NCBI RefSeq assembly: GCF_000714815.1
Contig: NZ_JMIH01000016.1
Coordinates: 310,001 to 374,000, forward strand
Length of the DNA: 64,000 bases
From: Anditalea andensis
Lineage (GTDB): Bacteria; Bacteroidota; Bacteroidia; Cytophagales; Cyclobacteriaceae
Direction of reading: 5' to 3'
Both the position numbers and the translations under genes were made by a program. Shown here in pieces: positions 36,901 through 44,002 of the stretch (positions are counted from its first letter, which is position 1; each line of letters starts with the position of its first letter). The notes below the pieces were generated by a model, which saw only the letters and a list, made by a program, of their open reading frames with translations, did not search any database and was not told where the DNA came from.

Positions 36901-37004
36901 CCATCATGATAGTAGGAGGATTGATGGTATGCATGATCCTCTCATTGACAGTACTCCCCCAAATTTATTATTTGTCATATAGAAATCATAAAAATGAAAA
37001 TTGA
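33906..37004 (+). CDS. HME-type RND efflux transporter (CusA/CzcA family)
   Basis: A 1032-residue inner-membrane proton antiporter with twelve helices and two large periplasmic loops. The PRxxTQWPGRSAEEVEKFVTLP-like start and the repeated pore/docking domains match heavy-metal RND pumps. The proton-relay helix 4 reads ALDFGLLLEGTLVIAE, where CzcA has aspartate, aspartate, glutamate in the same spacing; here the middle acidic residue is Glu instead of Asp. This variant occurs in a Bacteroidota subgroup as far as I recall. It begins 5 bases after the adaptor gene and overlaps the next gene by 11 bases. Substrate is probably a metal cation but not proven. Confidence 0.92.
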   Translation: MAKLIQSIVGFSLRNSNIVFFLTTSLLVAGIISYIYTPIEAFPDVTNTRARIITQWPGRSAEEVEKFVTLPVMKAVNTIPKKSSVRSISLFGLSVVTVLFEDDVDDFYAQQYAANRIQGIDLPSGADAEIEPPYGATGEIFRYVIKSSRPIKELTAIQDWVIERELVSVPGVADVVSFGGEEKIYEIKINPTELANYDLSPLEVYEAVSKSNINVGGDVIERGSQAYVVRGIGLLDNIEDIENILIEVRGTSPILVKHVAEVQISAKPRFGTVGLQDEDDLVQGIVVMLRGQNPAVVIEDVKLKIAELNERILPEDVQVEAFLDRTELVDNTVNTVTKNLVEGIVLVAVIVFVFLYNWRMTIIVASVIPLSFLFAICMLQIMGMPANLISMGALDFGLLLEGTLVIAETVFVALEKKAHQLGMDRFNKISKLGIIKKSAGSVATYIFFALTILIVALIPIFSFQKVEGKMFTPLAYTLGFALLGSLILSLTYVPAMCKVLLSKNIIDKDNIITRSMRNGIYKLYLKSSQYKKLTLVSFLILLAFSIIGFLNHGTEFLPKLNEGAIYVRATLPNSVNLEESNRTAIEMKTKLRQFEEVKFVLNQVGRPNDGTDPTGFFNIEFHIQLHHEKEWRRKITKEQLIEEMREVLQTYPGIVFGFSQPIQDNVEEYVAGVKSSLVIKIFGDDLFKLEEYADQVANSIKDVKGIEDLNVYRNIGLPELRINLDEKRMGKYGVAMAEAQAVIEMAIGGQAATTFYENERMFDVRIRFQKEYRDNKQKIGEILIPTLDGKKIPLREISDIDFITGPTFIYREGSSRYIAIGFSIEGRDLGSTISEAKDRVDQTVILPPSNRMEWAGEFESKERATKQLMMIVPISLIVIMFLLWMNFKGNVKDTAISLVVIPFAFIGGYLSLLLTGTTFGISAGIGFIILFGVATIDGIVLIGNIKEQLNIRLPLKEAISKAVYSRIRPILMIALMGSMGLLPAALSTGMGSEIQKPLAIMIVGGLMVCMILSLTVLPQIYYLSYRNHKNEN

Positions 37005-38517
37005 TAATTTTATATTAGCGATTATTGCTGTAATCGGTCTGGCATATTTATTCCCCCACTGGGGCAGTGATGAAGGTCCTGTACCTCTCGATCAAATAGG
37101 AAGCATAGGCGTCTCTTTAATATTCTTTTTCTATGGCCTGAAACTAAGCCCTTCAAAGTTAAAACACGGACTGAGAAACTGGAAGTTGCATTGCTTAGTA
37201 CAGCTTTCAACCTTTATATTATTTCCTATAATTGTTTTAGTGTTTTACCCTTTTATTCATAGCGATCAGGGTGTGAAATTATGGTTGTCATTTTTCTTTC
37301 TGGCCTCATTACCCTCTACAGTATCGTCTTCTGTAGTGATGGTCTCTATAGCTAAAGGTAATATACCTGCGGCCATATTTAATGCCAGCATCTCTGGATT
37401 GATAGGAATAGCTATTACTCCTTTGTGGATGGGCTTATTTCTAACACGAGAATCCGGAGATTTTAATTTGGGTCAGATATATATCCAACTGTTGACTGAG
37501 ATACTATTGCCTGTCATATTGGGGCTGCTATTACAAAAGTATTGGGGCAAATTTGTTTTAAAGCATCAAAACCATCTTTCAACCTTTGATAAATCCATCA
37601 TCCTGCTGATTATTTTCAAAAGTTTTGCTGAATCTTTCGAAGATAATGTTTTTGGATCGGTACAGGTTTATGATCTGCTCATAATTTCAATAGCAGGCAT
37701 GTTACTTTTTTATGTCGTATACTATATGATAGGTTTTATATCCCGCAAATTAAATTTCAGTATTGAAGACCAAATAACAGCCCAGTTTTGTGGTACTAAA
37801 AAATCATTGGTCCATGGCACCGTATTTTCGAAGATATTGTTCCCTGCCGATTTTTCCATGGGGATAGTCCTCTTGCCTCTGATGTTATTTCATGCACTTC
37901 AGATTTTCATAGTCAGTATAATGGCATCTAAGTTGGCTCAAAGAGTGTTCATATTGGTGGTAATGGTCTATGGATTAAGTACCACTACCGCTTCCTATTC
38001 CCAAACATCCTCTTATACTCTGAGTGATTCGTCCGGTATATATGTTACCTATGACGATTATTTAAGGCAGGAATTAAACTATATATTTCCCTCAAACAGA
38101 AAAGGTTACACGCTTTGGCCTAAAGGATTTATAGCTTATAAAGATTTAAAGCTATCCACTCCGCTCCATTCAGAAATAATTAAAGCTTCAACATTTTGGG
38201 GCTATAAAGATCATAAGGGCAGATTAGTAAGATCATTCAATAATCGTCATTATAAAGTGCTTGAAATCGGTGGTATGATTATTTATCACATTTATTCACC
38301 CACAAGAAATGCTTATTATTTTAGTAAGTCGCTTCACCATGACATTTATAAACTGTCAAATAAAAACCTTTTAAAAGTATATTCAGATGAACCAGCATTT
38401 TTAAAAAATTTAAGTGTACTTAAGAAAAATAAATGGTTGGAATGGGATGAAAAGAGACAGTGTAACCGTCTCAATGGGCTTTGGAAAGAATTACATACTG
38501 AATCCATGATTAGATAG
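36994..38517 (+). CDS. Fusion of SBF-like transporter and a secreted domain
   Basis: A 507-residue protein in two parts. Residues 1-318 form a polytopic SBF-like (bile acid:sodium symporter superfamily) transporter, with VSLIFFFYGLKLSP near 40, SSSVVMVSIAKGNIPAAIFNA near 111-131 and the family's CGTKKSLVHGTVFSKILFP near 266-284. Residues 310-337 (MASKLAQRVFILVVMVYGLS...TASYSQ) look like a complete Sec signal peptide. Residues 338-507 form a soluble domain (GIYVTYDDYLRQELNYIF, KVLEIGGMIIYHIYSP) resembling secreted proteins I recall beside CzcA-type pumps in Bacteroidota. An internal ATG at 37921 could start the secreted part separately. It overlaps the RND gene by 11 bases. Confidence 0.85.
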   Translation: MKIDNFILAIIAVIGLAYLFPHWGSDEGPVPLDQIGSIGVSLIFFFYGLKLSPSKLKHGLRNWKLHCLVQLSTFILFPIIVLVFYPFIHSDQGVKLWLSFFFLASLPSTVSSSVVMVSIAKGNIPAAIFNASISGLIGIAITPLWMGLFLTRESGDFNLGQIYIQLLTEILLPVILGLLLQKYWGKFVLKHQNHLSTFDKSIILLIIFKSFAESFEDNVFGSVQVYDLLIISIAGMLLFYVVYYMIGFISRKLNFSIEDQITAQFCGTKKSLVHGTVFSKILFPADFSMGIVLLPLMLFHALQIFIVSIMASKLAQRVFILVVMVYGLSTTTASYSQTSSYTLSDSSGIYVTYDDYLRQELNYIFPSNRKGYTLWPKGFIAYKDLKLSTPLHSEIIKASTFWGYKDHKGRLVRSFNNRHYKVLEIGGMIIYHIYSPTRNAYYFSKSLHHDIYKLSNKNLLKVYSDEPAFLKNLSVLKKNKWLEWDEKRQCNRLNGLWKELHTESMIR

Positions 38518-38594
38518 AGCAATTTCTCCTGCTATTTAAAAATTCGAAAGACTTGTTATAATCGAAGGGTAAACCCATGGGTGCATTATTGATA

Positions 38595-38922
38595 TTAGAC
38601 ATCTTTCATATAGTATTTATTTAGTATCTGCCCAAAGCAATAAAATGATGTGATCAATGCTATGGAAATATTAAAGCTTTTGGCTGTAAATTCTCCTCGT
38701 GAAAAATGAAAAATACCTGAACCTCTTATGAGTAGAAAAATACCACGGGATATAAATTTGGAAAATTTTGGTTAGATCCTGAACAATAATGGAGGTAGCA
38801 TGCCCACTAAGGCACATATATCTAAGGCCTGTGATGCAATCCTTCAGGTGAATACTTTTTCAAAAAACCTGACCATATAATAAAGGCAAAAACACTTGGG
38901 CTATCCATAAGATTATGTTCAT
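38595..38922 (-). pseudogene. Decayed doxX-family membrane protein gene
   Basis: The minus strand starts with an ATG at 38922 reading MNIILWIAQVFLPLL, the typical DoxX N-terminus. After a one-base frame shift the sequence continues MVRFFEKVFT, then LDICALVGMLPPLLFRI, then ISRGIFLLIRGSGIFHFSRGE and SFNISIALITSFYCFGQILN up to TAA at 38595-38597. This parallels the helix pattern of DoxX (LGALGLILP, GAIVFHISRGE, FNIFLLLLAAF). Two in-frame stops and an apparent loss of some 20 codons show that the gene is dead. DoxX genes often stand divergent from HxlR regulators, as here. Confidence 0.7.
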
Positions 38923-39006
38923 ACCTTTATAGGACTTTTTCTGATCGTCACATTTGATTTGTAGATCTGTTAGTATAAAAATATTTATCTTTATTACCAA
39001 AAATCT

Positions 39007-39046
39007 ATTACTTCCCATTAGGAATGTCTATCCAATGGGAAGTAAT
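39007..39046. promoter_or_regulatory. Perfect 13-bp inverted repeat, putative HxlR operator
   Basis: ATTACTTCCCATT (39007-39019) and AATGGGAAGTAAT (39034-39046) are perfect reverse complements separated by 14 bases. The repeat ends 17 bases before the HxlR-type ATG and lies between this gene and the divergent doxX relic, as expected for an operator of a dimeric winged-helix repressor. A hairpin in the leader RNA is the alternative reading. Confidence 0.6.
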
Positions 39047-39063
39047 TTATAAATCAACAGGTT

Positions 39064-39402
39064 ATGTTATCAAATGCGGGTTGCCCTAAAACTATGCTTT
39101 CCATCCAAGATGCGCTAGAAGCGGTGGAGGGAAGATGGAAATTGCTAATTTTATTTGCACTATCTGAAAAGCCCAAACGGTTTAAACAGCTATCTAGAGA
39201 AGTCAATGGTATCACCGACAAAACACTCTCCAAAGAATTAAAAAGTTTGGAAGCAAACGAACTTATCAGAAGAGAAGTCTATGATACTTTTCCTCCTACC
39301 GTAGAATATTCCATCACCACACATGGTTTATCATTGGAAAAAGTATTGGACGAACTTCATTTTTGGGGCCTCGCCCACCGTCATAAAATCATGGGAAAAT
39401 AA
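39064..39402 (+). CDS. HxlR-family winged-helix transcriptional regulator
   Basis: A 112-residue regulator with the HxlR pattern: an N-terminal cysteine (Cys7 in NAGCPKTMLS), then EAVEGRWKLLILFALSEKPKRF, the recognition-helix region GITDKTLSKELKSLEANELI, and wing residues FPPTVEYSITTHGLSL. Single-cysteine HxlR members often sense electrophiles or redox changes. A perfect palindrome precedes the gene. The only adjacent target, a divergent doxX, has decayed, so the regulator is an orphan here. It is intact and in frame. Confidence 0.92.
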   Translation: MLSNAGCPKTMLSIQDALEAVEGRWKLLILFALSEKPKRFKQLSREVNGITDKTLSKELKSLEANELIRREVYDTFPPTVEYSITTHGLSLEKVLDELHFWGLAHRHKIMGK

Positions 39403-40030
39403 TCTATAAACAGCCCTACCATTAGATCGTATCTTAGGTAAAATTCTAGACCGAGCTTATAAAATGACAAGACATCACTTAGATGCGCTAATCTGTTTCT
39501 TCTTTCAATTGATAGGTTTGCACAAGCTCATATAAGTTTGAATGCTATCTTTTGATATCTAATTACCAAATTTACTACCCAGTATATAGCTTTATAGAGA
39601 TAGAATTCCGGATAATATTCATACCCAATGGCATTTTTTTCATCCTCTCTCTATAGAATAATATACAGATAATGACACCCAATATTTTCAAATGTTCTAA
39701 CAAAATTTATTATAACCGTAAACTAATAAATAGACAAATTATATTTTATAAATGATCAAAAAATTCATAAAATCAATTAGCTTAATAGTGCTAAATCATA
39801 GGGTGATTTTTGTAGAATATTTTATTTAACATTTATTTTTCAATTTTATGGACCTATATGATTTTTTTTGAAAATAATTCCGTAACATTAAATTAATTCT
39901 TGATTGACAATTAATTAGTTGGTTATTTGAATTAATAATAAAATAAAGTATGGTTTGATGCGATAGTCATTATTGACTACAAAAAGATATGAGAATCTGC
40001 CACTTTCTTTCACACTATTAAATAGCGGTT
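39403..40030. other. AT-rich spacer ahead of the ECF sigma gene
   Basis: No gene is visible; stops are frequent in all frames. The right part is very AT-rich. A possible promoter for the sigma gene is TTTG (39926-39929), 19 bases, then TATGGTTTG (39949-39957), which has one base more than the TAnnTTTG consensus. Confidence 0.45.
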
Positions 40031-40618
40031 ATGTTTTCTGAAAAACAACTTGTAGAACAGCTTAAGCAAAGTAACACTGATGCTTATGGAAGATTGTACC
40101 ATCTGTATGTGCAAAGATTGTACGGTTTTGTTCTAAGAATGGCCAAATCACCGGAACTTGCTGAAGATATCGTTCAGGATATATTTATAAAACTTTGGGA
40201 AAATCGTGATCAGCTAGACCCTGATAAATGCATAAAGGCTTATATGTTTACAATGGCCAAAAACCAACTGCTCAATTTTATTAAAAGAAAAGCTCATGAA
40301 AGCCGGATTATAGATGAAATTCTCGCCCATGTGCCTAGGGGATGCAAGTCTACTGACAACTTGGTCTTAGAAAATGAAATCCAGCAATTACTGGACGAAG
40401 CTCTTTCTTCCCTGCCTCCACAGAGAAAATTGATTTTTGAGCTATGTAGGATACAGGGGCTGACTTACAAACAAGCTGCAGATCAGCTCGGACTTTCAGA
40501 CAGCACAGTAAACAGTCAAATGGTAAAAGCCATCAGGTCTATTAAGGAATTCTTAAAAGAAAAAGACGTAGCATTACCAGTGGTAATTATAGCAGTGGCA
40601 GAATGGCTGATAAACTGA
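40031..40618 (+). CDS. ECF RNA polymerase sigma-70 factor (FecI-like)
   Basis: A 195-residue sigma factor. Region 2 is at about residues 12-80 (NTDAYGRLYHLYVQRLYGFV; ELAEDIVQDIFIKLWENRD) and region 4 at about 115-175 (LPPQRKLIFELCRIQGLTYKQAADQLGLSDSTVNSQMVKA). It belongs to the Bacteroidetes FecI-like expansion that pairs with FecR anti-sigma proteins and SusC receptors carrying an STN domain. The matching fecR-susC-susD genes start 13.9 kb away on the other strand, with only their own operon in between, so this is a plausible but not proven partner. A short hydrophobic C-terminus (VALPVVIIAVAEWLI) is typical of this group. Confidence 0.92.
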   Translation: MFSEKQLVEQLKQSNTDAYGRLYHLYVQRLYGFVLRMAKSPELAEDIVQDIFIKLWENRDQLDPDKCIKAYMFTMAKNQLLNFIKRKAHESRIIDEILAHVPRGCKSTDNLVLENEIQQLLDEALSSLPPQRKLIFELCRIQGLTYKQAADQLGLSDSTVNSQMVKAIRSIKEFLKEKDVALPVVIIAVAEWLIN

Positions 40619-41071
40619 ATAGTGTCCTAGATACTATTTAGCTTTAATGAGGAGTTTACACAAAAAAATTAAGCTTATGTATTATCCAGTTTTACCAAGG
40701 ACATATTGATAGACTCATTCCGCTACTGAATCAATAAATTTACAAAAGCATTATAGTTTTTTCATAAATGGCTTTTCTTTACTAATAGAAATATCGAAAG
40801 TATAAATCCATTAGCCAGCTAAAAATACGTCGAATAATAAGTTGATAGAATTATAACATCCTTTTTCGATTGCTTCTTCAGAAATAGCGGCTGTTGATTC
40901 ATAAGCTTAACCGCTTCTAAAGAATAGGAATGCCCTCCTTTCTAAAGCATACTTTCCCAATATCAAGCCAGCTGCTCACCTCCAAACCTTTGCTTAAAAA
41001 TACCTCCTGTAATACAAATAGCATAACAGGAAAGATGAAACCTCACTTATAATATATGGTTTTACATCAAC
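40619..41071. other. Non-coding region after the sigma gene
   Basis: No intact gene is seen on either strand. The minus strand has short open stretches (for example reading AISEEAIEKGCYNSINLLFD near 40850) interrupted by stops, possibly remains of a gene, but no family is recognised. The right end holds the terminator of the peptidase operon. Confidence 0.4.
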
Positions 41072-41113
41072 GAAAAAAGCGGTCCCAGCACCTTAAGGGG
41101 CAAAGACCGCTTT
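41072..41113 (-). terminator. Terminator of the SusCD/M16 operon
   Basis: The 9-bp stem AAAGCGGTC (41076-41084) / GACCGCTTT (41105-41113) is followed in the minus direction by further T residues. It lies 30 bases after the stop of the last M16 gene and could also stop plus-strand readthrough from the sigma gene. Confidence 0.75.
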
Positions 41114-41142
41114 AAATAAATGTTTTATAACTTTTGTAATCT

Positions 41143-43944
41143 TTATTCGGGTATGATGATGGGAGTAAGGATCCCTTCGACTATTCTTGGATTGTCATTT
41201 ATTTTCGCCGCTAAGGCCTTGATTTTTTCTGACGAAACGCTTTCTATTTGTTCTAAGGTTTCCTTTTCACTTGCCAGTGGCATTTCATTCTTTATGCTAG
41301 CTACAATCTTCTTTAACCAATAAGCATTTTTTTCCCTATTTTCTACAACCCCCTTTTTTAAATTACTCTTGATTTCATTTAGTTCTGCAGTATTTATCTC
41401 ATATGCCAGGTTCTTTATGTCGTCAAAAACAATTTCTACGAGTTTTTCGGTCTTGTCTGGATTACAGTTAAAGCTCACATTCAATACATAGTTTTCTTCA
41501 GGAATATTCTGTAGATAGCCATATGCCTGAACTCCGTATGATCCACCTTCTGCCTCGCGGATCCTTTCTAAATAGCGCTTACTTAACAATTGCCCGATTA
41601 CATTTATGAGCAGATTATTTTCTCTATTAAATTCCATATCACCTGTCAATAAAATATTAACAGTCGTTTGGGGTGTTTCCATTTCACGTGATAGATGTAT
41701 GGGTGTCATTCCCTCTGCAGGTCTCATATTATGGTTGACCACAGATTCCTGACTATCATCTCCACGGATGCTTCCTATATATTTTTTGGCCAGGTGCATG
41801 AATGTTTCAGTTTCAAAATCACCTACAAAAACAAAATCAAAATCCGAGGCATTTCGGATACGGTCTTTATATATCTGCTGTATTTTATCAATTGATAGAT
41901 CTTCGATCAATTCCTTTTTAAATATAATTTCTCGGCTGTTAAAATTGGACTGTGCTAACTGTAGAGAATCTCTAAAATCACTTTGTACATTATTTTTCTT
42001 CGCCGTCAGTGAATTCTCAAAGTTCAGTTTCAGTAGGTCCAGGATATCATTATCAAACCGAGGTTCTGTAAATGCAAGGTAAATGCGCTGCATCAGCACC
42101 TCTAGATCATTCAGGGTACTACTGCCTCCCAATCCTTCACTATAATCTCCAATTTCTATTACCAATGAAGTTTGTTTACCCTGAAGGTATTTATTCAATT
42201 CTATCTTCGACATCGTCCCTATACCGGACTCCGATGCTAGAATAGAAGTTACCATAGCATTCGGAAGGAGCCCTTCATCAATCAAGGATTTTCCTCCGGG
42301 ACTGAATGCCTGGAAATATACCTGCTCTTTATCAAAATTAGTTGGAAATAAAGTAATACGTGCTCCATTAGACAGGGTATAAGTTTGACCGTTGATCCCC
42401 TGAAAATCTTTTACTTTGACGATTGATGCACCTGGAAGAGGTTGGTTGATCAATTCTTTATCCATTATGACTTCTTCATACATCCCTACTTCAGAAGCAT
42501 CCACCTGTTCCAATACAGCCAAGATTTCATTTTCTTTAGGATATTCTAAACTATCCGTCCCCGTGAAACCCAATATTTTTTCACCAGAATTAAAATTGTC
42601 AAGTAAACTGATAATGTCCTCATTCTGGATGGTCTCAATAAATGCCAAACGATATTGGAGGTTCCAAAGATAATCCCCCACCTCTTTGCCTTTAAAGAAG
42701 GCCCTATAAATTTCACCCGCATAGGCATCGTTTTCTCTCTTCTTACTGTTTTTGATGGATGCTTCAATACTTGTTTTAAATGCGGCTTTAGCACGTAACA
42801 GCTCATCTGGAGTGGCGCCGTATTGCATGAATCTTTTCAGTTCTGTTAAGGTAAACCTGACAGCTGGTATGATATTGTCCTTTTTCGGCTGTGAACTTAC
42901 GGATAAGACATCCAGAGGCCGCACAAAATTAGAAATACTGAAACTAGATGAAAGTACTGGGCTATTGGCATCTCTGCTTAGTTCAGAAAGCCGATTATTA
43001 AAAACATACCGTGCCAATTGAAGTTTGATACCGTATGCTATATCTTCAGTTTCACTAAAAGAATGATCTGCCTTTTGCTTTATATAGTACTGGACCACAG
43101 GCTCTCCCAACTCCTTATCTGTAGCCAGTAGGTAAGAAAAGCCATCATTTATAGGTACATCAAAAACGACACGCTCTGGAAGACCTTTTTTTAATGGAAT
43201 GTCAGAAAACCTTTCCTTTATTTTCGCCTCTATTTTTTTGACATCTACATCCCCTACTACTACAATGGCTTGTTGGTCTGGGCGATACCAGTTTTTATAA
43301 TATTCTCTCAATTCATTGTAATGAAAATTATCAACGATTTCCATTAACCCTATTGGAAATCTGTTCTCGTATTTAGAACCCTTTAGTAAACCTTGTTTGA
43401 AGATTTTATCCGATGCTCTACTCATGGGAGTATTTCGAGAGCGCCACTCTTCCCTGATCACACCTCGCTCATTATCTATCTCCTCCTCTATCAATGTTAA
43501 TCCAGCAGACCAATCATATAACACTAACAGAACAGAATCCAATAGATTTTCATTTTGTACAGGTACTTTATTGATATTATAGACTGTTTCATCAAAACTC
43601 GTGAAGGCATTGATTTCTGAACCAAACTGCATACCGTTCTTCTGAAGGTATTCCAGCATCTCTTTATTACTGAAATGCGCCGTACCATTAAATGCCATAT
43701 GTTCTAAAAAATGGGCAAGGCCCTGCTGAGTGTCATCTTCCAAAATAGAACCTACATTTTGAGCAAAATAGAAAGATACCCTTTCTTTAGGTTCTTCATT
43801 ATGCATGATATAGTATTGCAAGCCATTGTCAAGTTTGCCAGATACCATATCAGCCGGTTTAAATGCTTCTTGGAACTGCTGCTGTGCAAATAAGTTATGG
43901 ATACCACATAACAGCAGAAGTGTCCAAAGGATTTTGATTTTCAT
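41143..43944 (-). CDS. M16 family zinc metallopeptidase, copy 2
   Basis: A 933-residue exported peptidase with a signal peptide (MKIKILWTLLLLCGIHNLFAQ) and four M16 domains. The inverted zinc motif HFLEH is at residues 78-82, with the third ligand near Glu159 (IDNERGVIREEW), so the N-terminal half should be active; the C-terminal half is the usual non-catalytic partner. Pitrilysin/PqqL-like enzymes cut peptides and small proteins up to several kDa inside a closed chamber. It is the last gene of the operon and a clear paralogue of its upstream neighbour, 58 bases away. Confidence 0.93.
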   Translation of the reverse strand: MKIKILWTLLLLCGIHNLFAQQQFQEAFKPADMVSGKLDNGLQYYIMHNEEPKERVSFYFAQNVGSILEDDTQQGLAHFLEHMAFNGTAHFSNKEMLEYLQKNGMQFGSEINAFTSFDETVYNINKVPVQNENLLDSVLLVLYDWSAGLTLIEEEIDNERGVIREEWRSRNTPMSRASDKIFKQGLLKGSKYENRFPIGLMEIVDNFHYNELREYYKNWYRPDQQAIVVVGDVDVKKIEAKIKERFSDIPLKKGLPERVVFDVPINDGFSYLLATDKELGEPVVQYYIKQKADHSFSETEDIAYGIKLQLARYVFNNRLSELSRDANSPVLSSSFSISNFVRPLDVLSVSSQPKKDNIIPAVRFTLTELKRFMQYGATPDELLRAKAAFKTSIEASIKNSKKRENDAYAGEIYRAFFKGKEVGDYLWNLQYRLAFIETIQNEDIISLLDNFNSGEKILGFTGTDSLEYPKENEILAVLEQVDASEVGMYEEVIMDKELINQPLPGASIVKVKDFQGINGQTYTLSNGARITLFPTNFDKEQVYFQAFSPGGKSLIDEGLLPNAMVTSILASESGIGTMSKIELNKYLQGKQTSLVIEIGDYSEGLGGSSTLNDLEVLMQRIYLAFTEPRFDNDILDLLKLNFENSLTAKKNNVQSDFRDSLQLAQSNFNSREIIFKKELIEDLSIDKIQQIYKDRIRNASDFDFVFVGDFETETFMHLAKKYIGSIRGDDSQESVVNHNMRPAEGMTPIHLSREMETPQTTVNILLTGDMEFNRENNLLINVIGQLLSKRYLERIREAEGGSYGVQAYGYLQNIPEENYVLNVSFNCNPDKTEKLVEIVFDDIKNLAYEINTAELNEIKSNLKKGVVENREKNAYWLKKIVASIKNEMPLASEKETLEQIESVSSEKIKALAAKINDNPRIVEGILTPIIIPE

Positions 43945-44002
43945 GAATGAGTAAGTTTATGATTGATGTAATTAAATATGTTAAGTAAATCGCATTATGG
44001 AA

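Noticed and set aside
39926-39957. TTTG-N19-TATGGTTTG as a firm promoter of the ECF sigma gene
   Set aside because: One base too many inside the -7 box; kept only as a possibility within the intergenic entry.
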